Of a stretch of DNA of 39,220 bases, positions 24,506 to 33,406 are shown one piece after another (the first letter of the stretch is position 1; every line of letters starts with the position of its first letter). The position numbers and the translations under genes were made by a program. The notes below the pieces were generated by a model. The model saw only the letters and a program-made list of their open reading frames with translations, had not been told where the DNA came from and did not search any database. Origin of the DNA: Calothrix sp. PCC 7103 (GTDB lineage Bacteria > Cyanobacteriota > Cyanobacteriia > Cyanobacteriales > Nostocaceae); the NCBI RefSeq assembly GCF_000331305.1, contig NZ_KB217483.1:3621-42840 (forward strand), given 5' to 3'.

Positions 24506-25659
24506 AAACCCATATTCCGCACCCCCTAGCTATCACCCAACTGTCACAAGGTCATTAGTACTTAAATAATTATCATTATTTAGTATTTAATAACTATATA
24601 GTATTTTTATATAGAGATATTTTCAAAACTTAATGAGAATAAATTCTATTATTCCTTTATTAGTATCAAGCGATAGCGCCATCGGGTAATGCACGAAGAT
24701 ATTGAGTTCTTAAAAGTTAGGATAAGCGAGAATTGAAAGTAAATTTTTAGACACAAAAAATGTGAAAATATGACAGACGCTGTTACTTTATCATATCGCT
24801 ATGTCTAATCTGAAAAATGTTGAAATACAGAGCATAGACCATTTGGGTATAATCGCAGGAATTATTGACTCAATTGGGTTAGTAGAAATTATTAATGAAA
24901 TAGTTGGGCAGGCGCCTGACGAAAAAGTAAGTGCGGGACATGTAGTTAAGGCGATGATATTAAATGGAATGGGTTTTGTAAGCAGCCCCCTATATATGTT
25001 TCCTGAATTTTTTCAAGATAAAGCTTGTGAATATCTAATAGGAGAAGGAGTAAAACCTGAATATTTGAATGATGATAAACTAGGTAGAGTCATGGATAAA
25101 TTGTTTATTAAAGGTTTGACAGAGATGTTTTTCGCTATTAGTGTAAGTGTGATGAAACAATTTAATATTAGTTTAAAATCGTCACACTTAGATTCGACTT
25201 CAATGCATTTACATGGTGAGTATAGCACTAATTTACCAGACGTAATTTTTGAACATTCATCAGGTATTAAAATCAAGGCGCCACAAGCGATTGAGATAAC
25301 CTATGGCTACTCTCGCGACCACAGACCTGATTTAAAGCAATTTATTATAGAATTAATATCGCTACTGAGATGGAGATATACCAATATTTTTAAAACCTGC
25401 ATCTGGAAATCAAGCAGATTCTTCAAGCTTTGCTCAAATATTTTGGTTCTTGCGTATGTAGCGTGCTAAATTTTAATTATAATCGAGAGTTTTCCTTTAA
25501 AATCAAGGCTTACAGGCACTTATAGTTGAAATTTTAGGAATTTTATTTTTTACAAAGGTAATAATGGCTGCAAGATAGGCATAGCAAGATTTTCAAGCTA
25601 TTTTATCAATACATTTAGCACGCCAAGTACGGAAGAGCCGGGGTGCGGAATGTGGGTTT
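24506..25659. mobile_element. Degenerate IS1634-like element
   Basis: AAACCCATATTCCGCACCCC (24506-24525) and its inverted near-copy (25640-25659, one mismatch) bracket a decayed IS1634-type transposase. The element is shorter than normal, so an internal deletion is likely. Confidence 0.6.
24801..25469 (+). pseudogene. IS1634-family transposase remnant
   Basis: The start (MSNLKNVEIQSIDHLGIIAG) and following QAPDEKVSAGHVVKAMILNG, LDSTSMHLHGEY and ITYGYSRDHRPDLKQFIIEL match the N-terminal half of IS1634-like transposases, with the first catalytic Asp in LDSTS. At about 25365 the frame is lost; the continuation (GDIPIFLKPASGNQADSSSF) lies in another frame and breaks at 25446. More than half the protein is missing. 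Confidence 0.75.
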
Positions 25660-25761
25660 AAGGCAATTGGTGAAATAACTACGCTTTCTTCCACACTATT
25701 ATAGTGTCTTTTACTCACATTAACTCCTGTTTTTCTAACAGTTTGGACAATACAAAATGTA

Positions 25762-27132
25762 CTACCATACAACAACAGCGTGAGTTCCTTTATCAACATC
25801 AATAATATAGTTTGTCCGTTCGAGCGCAAATTTATCAGAGCGCGCCACGCGCCAAATTTCTATGGCGCCAGTTTTTTTAGGTTTGAAGTATTTAGATACG
25901 GCTATTGCTAAGTAGTCACCACTTGCATCAAAGTGAATACCTTTAGATAACACTCCCTCTACGCGAGATGAGGCAGCTTTGGTTAACTGACCAGTTTGGG
26001 GATCAAGCTTAAATAAGGAAACTGAAAAATCTTTACTTAAGTACTTAATATCTTCGGGATAGGAAGTAACAAGCTTATTAGCTGTAGCTACCAAATCACC
26101 ATTAGCATTAATAGCCATACCCTCTTGGCAATCATCTGCTACTACTGTGGATACAATTTGGTGTTTAGCATTTGATGGAATGTTTCCCTCGTTGGCAAGT
26201 CGGATAACAGACAGTGTTTCCTTTGGCTGTTCTTTGGCAAATCTTTTATAGTTGAATTGTCTTTGAGTACTGAAGAAACATTGGACATTATTGGTGATGA
26301 AAAAGCGACCATCTGGCGTGAATTTACCTGAAAACGGGTTTGTAACTTCAACAGGTTTGCCCCAGTGTACTAGCTTGATATCTGCACCATTGCGCTGGAC
26401 TTTGTAGAAAATTACTTGATTGCGAGCGGGCATAACTGCTGCAATATAGTCACCATCTGGGTGCCATTCGATGTGCGTAACTTCCGAGCCTTTTCTAGAG
26501 TCTGCTTGAATACCAATAATTGGAAATGATTTGGGCATACCAAATTGGTTATTTTGTACGGGAACGAAAGTAATTTCTTGACCGATTTTTGTTGGAATTG
26601 CCAATAAATCACCATTCGGATTAACATTGACTGATTTAGGATTGTAATCTAGTTGAATTGTATCAGTAGCCTTGGGATGCCCTAAGTCGGATAAGTCTAT
26701 TGCTGTCAGCTTGCTTCCGGGCATTATCCGCGAAGGATTTGAGGCGCCTTTTGCATGACCCAATGCCTCAATAACAAATATAGTTTTTCCATCTGGGGAG
26801 GTAGCCATAGGAAAAGTAGAGCTTCTCACTGCGTTAGAAACACTTATTTGCGCTGATGGTCTTTTGTAACCATTTAAGGGTAAGGGGATTATCGATAGTT
26901 TATCTGTGGCAGGCTGCGAAGCTTTTGGGTAGTTTTCATTCTCACTGATAAAATCGGCATCAGAAAGTGTAGCTATATAGCGTCCAGCAAAATCGATGCT
27001 GCCAAACTTGTACTCCTCCTCACTAGATGAGCATACCTGTCCACTAGTCGTAAGCCCCGCGATTAACAGCGCCATAGCTCCAATCAGAGGAATTATAAAA
27101 TTGATGTAGAGTTTTCTGAACTTATGTATCAT
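25762..27132 (-). CDS. Exported beta-propeller protein (YVTN/lactonase-like)
   Basis: The 456-residue protein begins with a basic segment and a hydrophobic stretch (FIIPLIGAMALLIAGLTTSG) just before a Cys, so it is a likely signal peptide, perhaps lipoprotein type. The rest shows repeated blades with SPDGKTIFVIE, NPNGDLLAIPT, HPDGDYIAAVMP, TPDGRFFITNN, NANGDLVATANK and DASGDYLAIAVS, typical of a seven-bladed propeller. The function is unknown; lactonase or binding roles exist in the family. It follows the formaldehyde-dehydrogenase-like gene on the same strand after 178 bp. Confidence 0.75.
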   Translation of the reverse strand: MIHKFRKLYINFIIPLIGAMALLIAGLTTSGQVCSSSEEEYKFGSIDFAGRYIATLSDADFISENENYPKASQPATDKLSIIPLPLNGYKRPSAQISVSNAVRSSTFPMATSPDGKTIFVIEALGHAKGASNPSRIMPGSKLTAIDLSDLGHPKATDTIQLDYNPKSVNVNPNGDLLAIPTKIGQEITFVPVQNNQFGMPKSFPIIGIQADSRKGSEVTHIEWHPDGDYIAAVMPARNQVIFYKVQRNGADIKLVHWGKPVEVTNPFSGKFTPDGRFFITNNVQCFFSTQRQFNYKRFAKEQPKETLSVIRLANEGNIPSNAKHQIVSTVVADDCQEGMAINANGDLVATANKLVTSYPEDIKYLSKDFSVSLFKLDPQTGQLTKAASSRVEGVLSKGIHFDASGDYLAIAVSKYFKPKKTGAIEIWRVARSDKFALERTNYIIDVDKGTHAVVVW

Positions 27133-27263
27133 GTGATTGGTTTTGAAGGTACAGTCGAACTCCAGAGACAGAATCTTCTCAACGCTCTCTCGCTATCTGG
27201 AAAGCAGCGTTGTTGACAGTGCGCTTCTTGCTGGATAAATATACATATTTCACACATTTGATC

Positions 27264-27286
27264 AACGGCAAATAAGGACTGCCGTT
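27264..27286 (-). terminator. Possible hairpin after the FDH-like gene
   Basis: AACGGCA (27264-27270) and TGCCGTT (27280-27286) form a perfect 7-bp stem 25 bp after the stop of the minus-strand dehydrogenase. No T-run follows, so this is a weak terminator call. Confidence 0.35.
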
Positions 27287-27310
27287 AATCATGGTGTTTG
27301 TACGTGGGTT

Positions 27311-28489
27311 TCAAGCAGCCTGACCCGGCTTGAGTACGACCTTGATGCAGTTGTCCCGCTTATGCTTGAAAATTTCATAGGCGTGCGGGGCTTGCTCTAG
27401 CGGCAGACAGTGGGTGATCACAAACGAGGGGTCAATATCGCCGTTTTGAACGCGATCAAGTAAAGGCTGCAAATACCTATGTACATGCGTCTGTCCTGTT
27501 TTCATGGTTAAGCCTTTGTTCATGAAGGCGCCCATCGGTATTTTGTCTACAAAGCCTGTGTAAACACCAGGAACCGACACTGTGCCCCCTTTACGGCAAG
27601 CAACGATCGCTTGACGCAATACATTGGGTCGATCCGTTTCCATTCGCACCGCTTGCATTGTTTTGTCATAAAAGCCTTCCAAACCCATACCGTGAGCTTC
27701 CATCCCCACCGCATCCATGACCGAATCGGGCCCCAGACCCCCAGTCATTTCTTTGAGAGCTTCACCCACCTCAATTTCTTCATAGTTCAAAACTTCTGCT
27801 CCGCCGTCTAATGCCATCTGGAGCCGTTCTCTAACGCGATCTATCGCAATCACACGCCCAGCACCCAGCATAAAGGCACTTCTGATCGCAAACTGCCCAA
27901 CAGGGCCGCAACCCCAAATCGCAACCGTATCTCCTGGTTGTATATCACAATTTTCTGCTGCCATATAACCAGTAGGAAAGATATCGGTAAAAAACAGGAC
28001 TTGTTCATCCGCCAGTCCATCGGGAATCTTGAATAATCCGACATCGGCAAAGGGAACGCGAGCATATTCAGCTTGACCGCCCGCATAGCCTCCCGTCAAA
28101 TGGGAGTAGCCGAAAAGACCCGATGGGGAATGACCCATAAGTTTTTCCGCCATCCAAGCGTTGGGGTTGGAGTTATCGCACAGCGACCATAAATCCCGAT
28201 TGCAGAAGAAACACGATCCGCAGGAAATCGTAAAGGGGACAACCACCCGATCACCAACTTTTTTATTCTTAACGCCGCTGCCTAGTTCAACGATCTCTCC
28301 CATAAATTCATGCCCCAAGATGTCGCCTGGTTTCATAGTGGGGTTGTAGCCGTCATACAGATGCAAATCAGAGCCGCAGATTGCTGTTGACGTAATCTTC
28401 ACAATTGCATCACGTGAATTAATAATTTTGGGATCAGGTACAGTTTCAACTTCTACCTTATTCGTACCTTGCCAGCAAACTGCTTTCAT
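27311..28489 (-). CDS. Zn-dependent formaldehyde-dehydrogenase-like alcohol dehydrogenase
   Basis: A full-length 392-residue medium-chain dehydrogenase of the glutathione-independent FDH subgroup. Catalytic zinc ligands: [11 protein letters not shown] and ILGHEFMGE. Structural zinc: [15 protein letters not shown]. The typical subgroup insert follows ([20 protein letters not shown]), then the NAD motif [20 protein letters not shown] with Asp after it (AIDRVRERL), implying NAD. GAGGA lies upstream of ATG 28489. It may act on formaldehyde or other short aldehydes/alcohols. It belongs to the redox cluster. Confidence 0.87.
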   Translation of the reverse strand: MKAVCWQGTNKVEVETVPDPKIINSRDAIVKITSTAICGSDLHLYDGYNPTMKPGDILGHEFMGEIVELGSGVKNKKVGDRVVVPFTISCGSCFFCNRDLWSLCDNSNPNAWMAEKLMGHSPSGLFGYSHLTGGYAGGQAEYARVPFADVGLFKIPDGLADEQVLFFTDIFPTGYMAAENCDIQPGDTVAIWGCGPVGQFAIRSAFMLGAGRVIAIDRVRERLQMALDGGAEVLNYEEIEVGEALKEMTGGLGPDSVMDAVGMEAHGMGLEGFYDKTMQAVRMETDRPNVLRQAIVACRKGGTVSVPGVYTGFVDKIPMGAFMNKGLTMKTGQTHVHRYLQPLLDRVQNGDIDPSFVITHCLPLEQAPHAYEIFKHKRDNCIKVVLKPGQAA

Positions 28490-28851
28490 TGTTTTTCCTC
28501 TTTTAATTAATTTATAATCGCTATTTTTGATTAATCGCGATTAACCATGAGCAATATCTATCAACCTTCAGTGTGGTGTCAGGTAAGTGCGTTGTATACT
28601 ACGTGTCGATAGGAGGACTCCAAGCGTGGCTAGACGCAAGCAAATTGCCTCCATACTTTTGAACATAATTATCCTCTAAGTTATGATTGAACTGTGCTGA
28701 CACCAAAATTCTCGTTTAAAAAACTCAATACTAGTCAACTAATAACAATGTAAGTAACTTACACAAGTAAGCATAGAAACACTAAAGCCACCTGTCCTCT
28801 AGCGCCAGTTGGTAATGCCTAAGTTACTAATCTGTCTAAAGAGATAAATTA
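28490..28851. other. Gene-free promoter region
   Basis: No gene is seen. TGGTGTCAG (28574-28582) and CTGACACCA (28697-28705) form a 9-bp inverted repeat 114 bp apart, which could mark a tiny mobile element or a regulatory site. The part near 28490 should hold the promoter of the FDH-like gene. Confidence 0.35.
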
Positions 28852-29028
28852 ATGCTAAGTAAAAATGTGATTGTGAATACAAAAGCACAAAGCATTGGTT
28901 TTTATTGCCTCGATTTTATTAGCTACCTGTATCGTAATAACTTGCGTAATTTTAGGGAAACAAGCTTTAATAGTAGTGGCGCTACTTATTCAAAGTTAAC
29001 ATTAGCAGGATGGTCTGTTTTATCTGAA

Positions 29029-29052
29029 GGGGCAGGCAAGGATGCCTACCCC
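29029..29052 (-). repeat. REP-like hairpin after the aldo/keto reductase
   Basis: GGGGCAGGCA-AGGA-TGCCTACCCC is a 10-bp stem with one mismatch and a 4-base loop, 13 bp past the stop of the minus-strand reductase. GGCAAGGATGCC-type hairpins recur in Nostoc-group genomes. It could stabilise the transcript end or act as a terminator, although no T-run follows. Confidence 0.45.
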
Positions 29053-29065
29053 ACAAGAAAATCAA

Positions 29066-29971
29066 TTAAGCTACTGCTGCATGAGGCAGAGCAGGTGACA
29101 GCACTTCATCAATTTTTTGCAACACATCATCGCTCAACTTCACACCAGATGCAGCAGCATTATCTACTACTTGTTCAGGACGACTGGCGCCAATAATAGC
29201 AGAGGATACTCGCTCGTCTCTTAAAACCCATGCTAAAGCAAGTTGAGCCATCGAAATATTTAAACCTTGAGCAATTGGCTTAAGATTTTGAACTGCACTA
29301 AGTACTCGCTCGGTTGTAATGTCACCCATAAATCCATTCATTTGGCTATTTGCCGCGCGGGAATCTTGAGGTGAAACTTCTCCGGGTTTATATTTTCCGG
29401 TGAGAACACCTTGAGCAAGTGGAGACCACACTATTTGACCAATGCCATTGGTTGCACATAATGGAAATACTTCAGTTTCAGGTTTGCGCCATAACATTGA
29501 ATATTGCGGTTGACTAGATACAAATCGTTCCACATTCTTCATATTTAATGCCGCTTGAATCTGTGCGCTCATCCATTCACTAAACCCAATGTAACGAGCT
29601 TTCCCTTGTTGTACAACATTGGTCAAAGCTTCCATTGTTTCTTCTAATGGCGTATTCACGTCATAGCGATGGCACTGATACAAATCTACGTAATCCGTGC
29701 GTAATCGTTTTAATGAAGCATCAATTTGTTTATGTATTTGAGCGCCAGATAATCCTTGGTCAGTAGAAGACATGGGGAAATAAACTTTAGTGGCTAAAAC
29801 ATAGGATTTGCGGTCAATACCCTGTAAAATTTCACCCAAAAGTGATTCTGCGGCACCTCTACCATATACATTTGCAGTATCAATAAAATTAATACCAACA
29901 TCAAAGGCTTTGTGAATGCAAGCTTCTGCCTGTTGCCGCTCGACACCACCCCCATAAGTCAACCATGACCC
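29066..29971 (-). CDS. Aldo/keto reductase, 5' end cut by an IS4 element
   Basis: The protein is of the potassium-channel-beta/YghZ-type aldo/keto reductases, which reduce aldehydes and ketones with NADPH. The catalytic tetrad is present: Asp and Tyr in NFIDTANVYGRGAAES, Lys in VLATKVYF, and His in YQCHRYD. The frame opens at GSWLTYGGG, directly against the IS4 end at 29973, so about 20 N-terminal residues (first strand, including the usual LGxSGLKVS) are missing. The C-terminal cofactor loop (IIGASRPEQV) is intact. Without the first strand it is probably not functional. Confidence 0.82.
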   Translation of the reverse strand, partial: GSWLTYGGGVERQQAEACIHKAFDVGINFIDTANVYGRGAAESLLGEILQGIDRKSYVLATKVYFPMSSTDQGLSGAQIHKQIDASLKRLRTDYVDLYQCHRYDVNTPLEETMEALTNVVQQGKARYIGFSEWMSAQIQAALNMKNVERFVSSQPQYSMLWRKPETEVFPLCATNGIGQIVWSPLAQGVLTGKYKPGEVSPQDSRAANSQMNGFMGDITTERVLSAVQNLKPIAQGLNISMAQLALAWVLRDERVSSAIIGASRPEQVVDNAAASGVKLSDDVLQKIDEVLSPALPHAAVA

Positions 29972-30021
29972 TCAATACTGCTCGGTTAAGGAAAAAGGAA
30001 GGGTAAAAGGAAGAGAATTTT

Positions 30022-30044
30022 GTTCTCGTGTTTAAAACGAGAAC
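30022..30044. repeat. Left subterminal hairpin of the IS4 element
   Basis: GTTCTCGT-N7-ACGAGAAC, 49 bp from the left end. The same motif recurs at 31673-31695 (perfect) and 32115-32137 (imperfect). Confidence 0.65.
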
Positions 30045-30196
30045 TTAGTGAAGTTTATATAAACACATAAAAATCCGCGCGCGTGCAAGCGAGATTATCC
30101 TTCTTCACTCGTTGAATGTGTATAGATTTGTTTAAAATAACTAGAAAAAACTTAAATTCCTTTTATGGACTGGGTTGTCTACGCACGCACGTAGTA

Positions 30197-31614
30197 CTAC
30201 GCACAGCCAATAGCAACAGTTTTAAAAATTCTAAAAGATAACCGTTGTTTAGTAGTGCCATTCCCTCGATTATGTCGCTTTTTACTCTTAAATTTACAAC
30301 GAGTTTTTTTCACAACTCTTGGATTGCTTCTCTGCTGTGGTGGTGGTATTTCTAATTCTAAGATTTCCCAAATGAACCAGCTATAATATATATTAACTAG
30401 TTCTAAATCAGTTTTATTTTCAATTCTTTGAAACTCTGGAACTGCGCGCTTCAAAACTTGTAGGCTTCCAGTAAAACTTAAGCGTAAAGGGGAGATACCA
30501 GCCACCGTAGCACTTTGAAACATCAAAGAACGTATACAATAATGCCCTAACAGCCAGCCATAAATTTCCTGAATTACTTCACGAGGGTTTTTAGAACGTA
30601 TAGGAATTTTACGACCATTCAAATGAACTTTTAATTCATCCAAAGTATTCTCTGCTTCCCAACGTTGATGATATTCAATTGCTAAAAGCTGTGCTGGGAA
30701 AGTAACAATATCCGTTAAATCTCTAATTAAACGGTAAACTTTTTCAACACCATCTTCTTCAACTATATATTCAATTACACGCACTGGTAATCGAGTGGCG
30801 CCCTTCTTTCTAGATTTTCCATCTGGAGCAATCCATGATAAATAAGAGCCATCTGGAAAAGTTTTAACAACTTCAAATTTTACATGAGCAGGAACACGAC
30901 CTAAAACATGACATCCCTTTTTTATTGCTGCATTAAACATCTTGAATGAATGCAACCCCCTATCCCACATTAATAACATACCTTCAGAAACGCTGCGTAA
31001 TAGTTTTAAAGCTCCTCATATGACCCCAATTTTATAAGGACAACAAAATGCATCTATTATTAAATGCGTACCTGCTTCTACGCGCAAAAACTAATCTTGC
31101 TTTTGGGAAAGCTGGATATGTGCCAGGTCTAGAGCCAGGATAACCAAAAACCCTAGCATTTTCATCTGTTTCTGGAACATCAAAAACTGTTCCATCCATT
31201 GCCATTACTCTTAAACCGCCTAAAAAAGCTCCTGGTGTTTGAGGAGAAGCTAACGGTTTAGCAACAGTCTCAAATAAACGAGTCATTACAGCAGGACCTG
31301 ATATGAGTCGGGCTTCGCTTATTGATGAAGAAGTTGGCGCCTTTAAACGTATTTTTTCAGGAATTTGTAACGAACTCAAACCATGAGTCAAATTTTTAAA
31401 CACATCAACTATTGAATCAGACGACCAAAAACTCATAGCAATAACTAGGGCTACCACTACATGTGTAGGAAGTATTCGTTGTATGAAGCTCAGACGAAGA
31501 AGTAACAGTAATTGCCAATTCAACATCTGAGGCTGAAATCACTTGTTCTATAGCACCGAGCAAGTGTTCCGGTTCTATACAGTAGTTTTGTACGTCAAAA
31601 TTTATTAATGCCAT
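30197..31614 (-). pseudogene. IS4-family transposase, frameshifted
   Basis: The start is MALINFDVQNYCIEPEHLLG (ATG 31614). The family pattern continues in three frames: RILPTHVVVALVIAMSFWSS, then MDGTVFDVPETDENARVFG (first catalytic Asp), LLMWDRGLHSFKMF (second Asp), and the YREK signature YHQRWEAENTLDELK with the catalytic Glu. Frame breaks lie near 31490, near 31075-31085, and near 31020-31030. Each half is recognisable, but no single frame encodes a whole enzyme, so the copy is dead. Confidence 0.83.
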
Positions 31615-31672
31615 AGCCACCCAAAGAAGAATAATATACTTTTTGTGGTAAAATAATATTAAACTTCTATAA

Positions 31673-31695
31673 GTTCTCGTTTGCAATACGAGAAC
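31673..31695. promoter_or_regulatory. Central hairpin between transposase and passenger gene
   Basis: GTTCTCGT-TTGCAAT-ACGAGAAC is a perfect 8-bp inverted repeat with 7-bp spacer, lying 59 bp before the transposase ATG and 19 bp before the passenger ATG. This position makes it a candidate operator for both divergent genes. Confidence 0.6.
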
Positions 31696-31713
31696 AAAGC
31701 TAGTTCACGAATA

Positions 31714-32095
31714 ATGACCACAAAAAAAGATGACATCATAAACAGGGCTGAACTCTTACAACAAGGGATTGCAACTTTACAGTTGCAAATCCAGCATTCT
31801 CATTGCATCGGGAGAGGTGGCGCCACCTGGTTGTTGCGTTCTTCGTTACCAAGCGCGTGGTCAAAAAGGTACTTACTGGTACTATAAACTACATGCAACT
31901 GAACCAATTTTTCCGGCGGCTCAACCTGAAAAACTAACTAAATATAAGCATCTGGGTAAAGCTGGGACTCCCGCTCATGTCAACGCTGTAATTTCTGTGG
32001 CAAGGAGAATTCAAATCGATTACTTGCAATCGTGTATTGACTCTCTCAGGCAAAACTGGGTGGACTTATACGAAAGTCTCAAAGAGAAAAAATAA
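31714..32095 (+). pseudogene. Passenger gene of the IS4 element (frameshifted)
   Basis: ATG 31714 gives MTTKKDDIINRAELLQQGIA and LQLQIQHSHCI, then the coding pattern moves to another frame near 31808 and continues ASGEVAPPGCCVLRYQARGQ, KGTYWYYKLHATEPIFP, KYKHLGKAGTPAHVNAVIS to a stop at 32095. The joined protein would be about 125 residues and looks like a small nucleic-acid-binding protein (aromatic, basic centre; helix at the C-terminus). The function is unknown. It is divergent from the transposase. It may regulate it or assist transposition. Confidence 0.55.
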
Positions 32096-32114
32096 ATATA
32101 ATTAAAGAAATTTG

Positions 32115-32137
32115 GTTCTCGTATTTTAAACACGAAC
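32115..32137. repeat. Right subterminal hairpin of the IS4 element
   Basis: GTTCTCGT, spacer, ACGA-AC: an imperfect third copy, 48 bp inside the right end, which mirrors the spacing of the left copy. Confidence 0.5.
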
Positions 32138-32185
32138 AAATTTTCCCTTGTTTTACCCACTTTTTTCCTTAACCGAGCAGTATTG

Positions 32186-33309
32186 GGAACCATTCGACAA
32201 TTTCTTTTGCGTATTCTTGCGGCCAGAGAACATGCATTACCTCGTCGAAATCCCGACCAATCAGGTCAGGGATATTTCCAAATACTGACAGCGCAATCGG
32301 ATTTACCTGGCTAATGCGGAAATCTTCGTCAACCAAATAAATACCCAGTGGTGCTTCATCAAAAAGCGTCTGCAACTGCTCAGAACGTGCCCTATGAACA
32401 AGCTCGGCGCGATTACGCTCGAACACAATGCTAGCAACTTGGGCGCCAAAATTAGCCAGTTGGTATTCCCAATCAGTCGGTTGTCGTGCTTGATCGAAAC
32501 ATAGCATCAAAGAACCTAGGGGTAAACTATCCACGCCTAACACAGGTGCTGAATGACACGCTAGTATCCCGTGAGCCACACATAAGTTGCGCCAGCCAAT
32601 AGACCAGCGCTCGTCATTGGCAATATCCGCACAAGTAACGGGCTGGCCGCTGTATACTGCCTCACCGCAAGTACCAATACATAATACATAAATTATTAAT
32701 CGGAGCATCCTTAACTGCTTGCCCAAACGATGGCGCCAAGTCTGGGGTAATAAAGCGTTGAAAAGTAAGCCGTTCGGCATCAGGTAACAAAAAGCAAGCG
32801 CGCGTACTTTTACTCAGCAGAGATATCGAGGCACACACAGCTTCTAAACATTCATCCATTGGGCGCCCTAATGCAATTAATTCCAGTAGTCGCTTCTGTT
32901 CGATCAGCATCCTAGACGCGCGTTTATGCTGAATACGTTCTTTGGCTTCTCGTAATGCTCGTTCGACAGATGGTACTAACCGCTCTAACCGTGATTTGAG
33001 TACATAATCTGTGGCGCCACTTTTGAGCGTTTCAATCGCCAACTCCTCGCCCAAACTGTTAGATACAAAAATAAATGGAATTTCAGGACACTTGTTGCGG
33101 GCTATTTCTAAAGCAGATAAACCATCAAAATCTGGCAACACATAAGAAGCCAAAATCAGATCAAAATCATTATTATCAAGTGCTGTAACAAAGTTGGAGC
33201 GGGTTTCGACTCGAAGCAATTCACAGTTAATGTTACTCGATAGCAGAGCTGCTTTTATTACCTCTGCATCTCTTGAATTATTGTCAAGCAAGAGGAAGCG
33301 AAGTGCCAT
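32186..33309 (-). pseudogene. Receiver-GAF-PAS sensor protein, frameshifted and truncated
   Basis: ATG 33309 follows a strong AGGAGG. Residues 1-125 form a receiver-like domain (DFDLILASYVLPDFDGLSAL), but the phosphorylation Asp position is Ser (AS in place of SD) and the acidic pair is DN, so it should not be phosphorylated. A GAF domain follows (LLELIALGRPMDECLEAVCA to the CxG-rich CIGTCGEAVYSGQP and WEYQLANFGAQVASIVFERN), then a PAS domain (LFDEAPLGIYLVDEDFRISQ). A 7-bp tandem duplication (AATACAT at 32676 and 32683) shifts the frame. The IS4 element cuts the PAS, so no kinase core remains. Confidence 0.8.
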
Positions 33310-33339
33310 TATTTTTTCCTCCTACTGTTTAAGTAACAA

Positions 33340-33406
33340 TCATTTAAACGTGGCGCCTTGCTCGACTCCAACAGCCCAGGTACATTTACCATGCCAAACA
33401 ATAATT
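33340..33406 (-). pseudogene. C-terminal tip of a histidine kinase
   Basis: The minus-strand frame reads IVWHGKCTWAVGVEQGATFK then TGA. This resembles the G2-box end of histidine kinases (HGG..WAVGVEGQGATF). It ends 31 bp before the receiver-GAF-PAS gene, a usual kinase/regulator order. The upstream part is replaced by the IS701-like element. Confidence 0.5.

Larger units (their letters stand above)
29973..32185. mobile_element. IS4-family element with passenger gene
   Basis: Perfect terminal inverted repeats of about 24 bp (CAATACTGCTCGGTTAAG then GAAAAA) lie at 29973-29996 and 32162-32185. It contains a decayed IS4 transposase (minus) and a divergent small gene (plus). Flanks differ (aldo/keto reductase and two-component gene) and show no target duplication, so the element marks a rearrangement. 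Confidence 0.8.

Noticed and set aside
28574-28705. TGGTGTCAG/CTGACACCA as ends of a small transposon
   Set aside because: Only 9 bp match, no target duplication and no similarity beyond it, so left as a note in the intergenic entry.
28852-29196. 114-codon plus-strand frame
   Set aside because: Its second half is antisense to the aldo/keto reductase and includes the REP-like hairpin; no ribosome-binding site.
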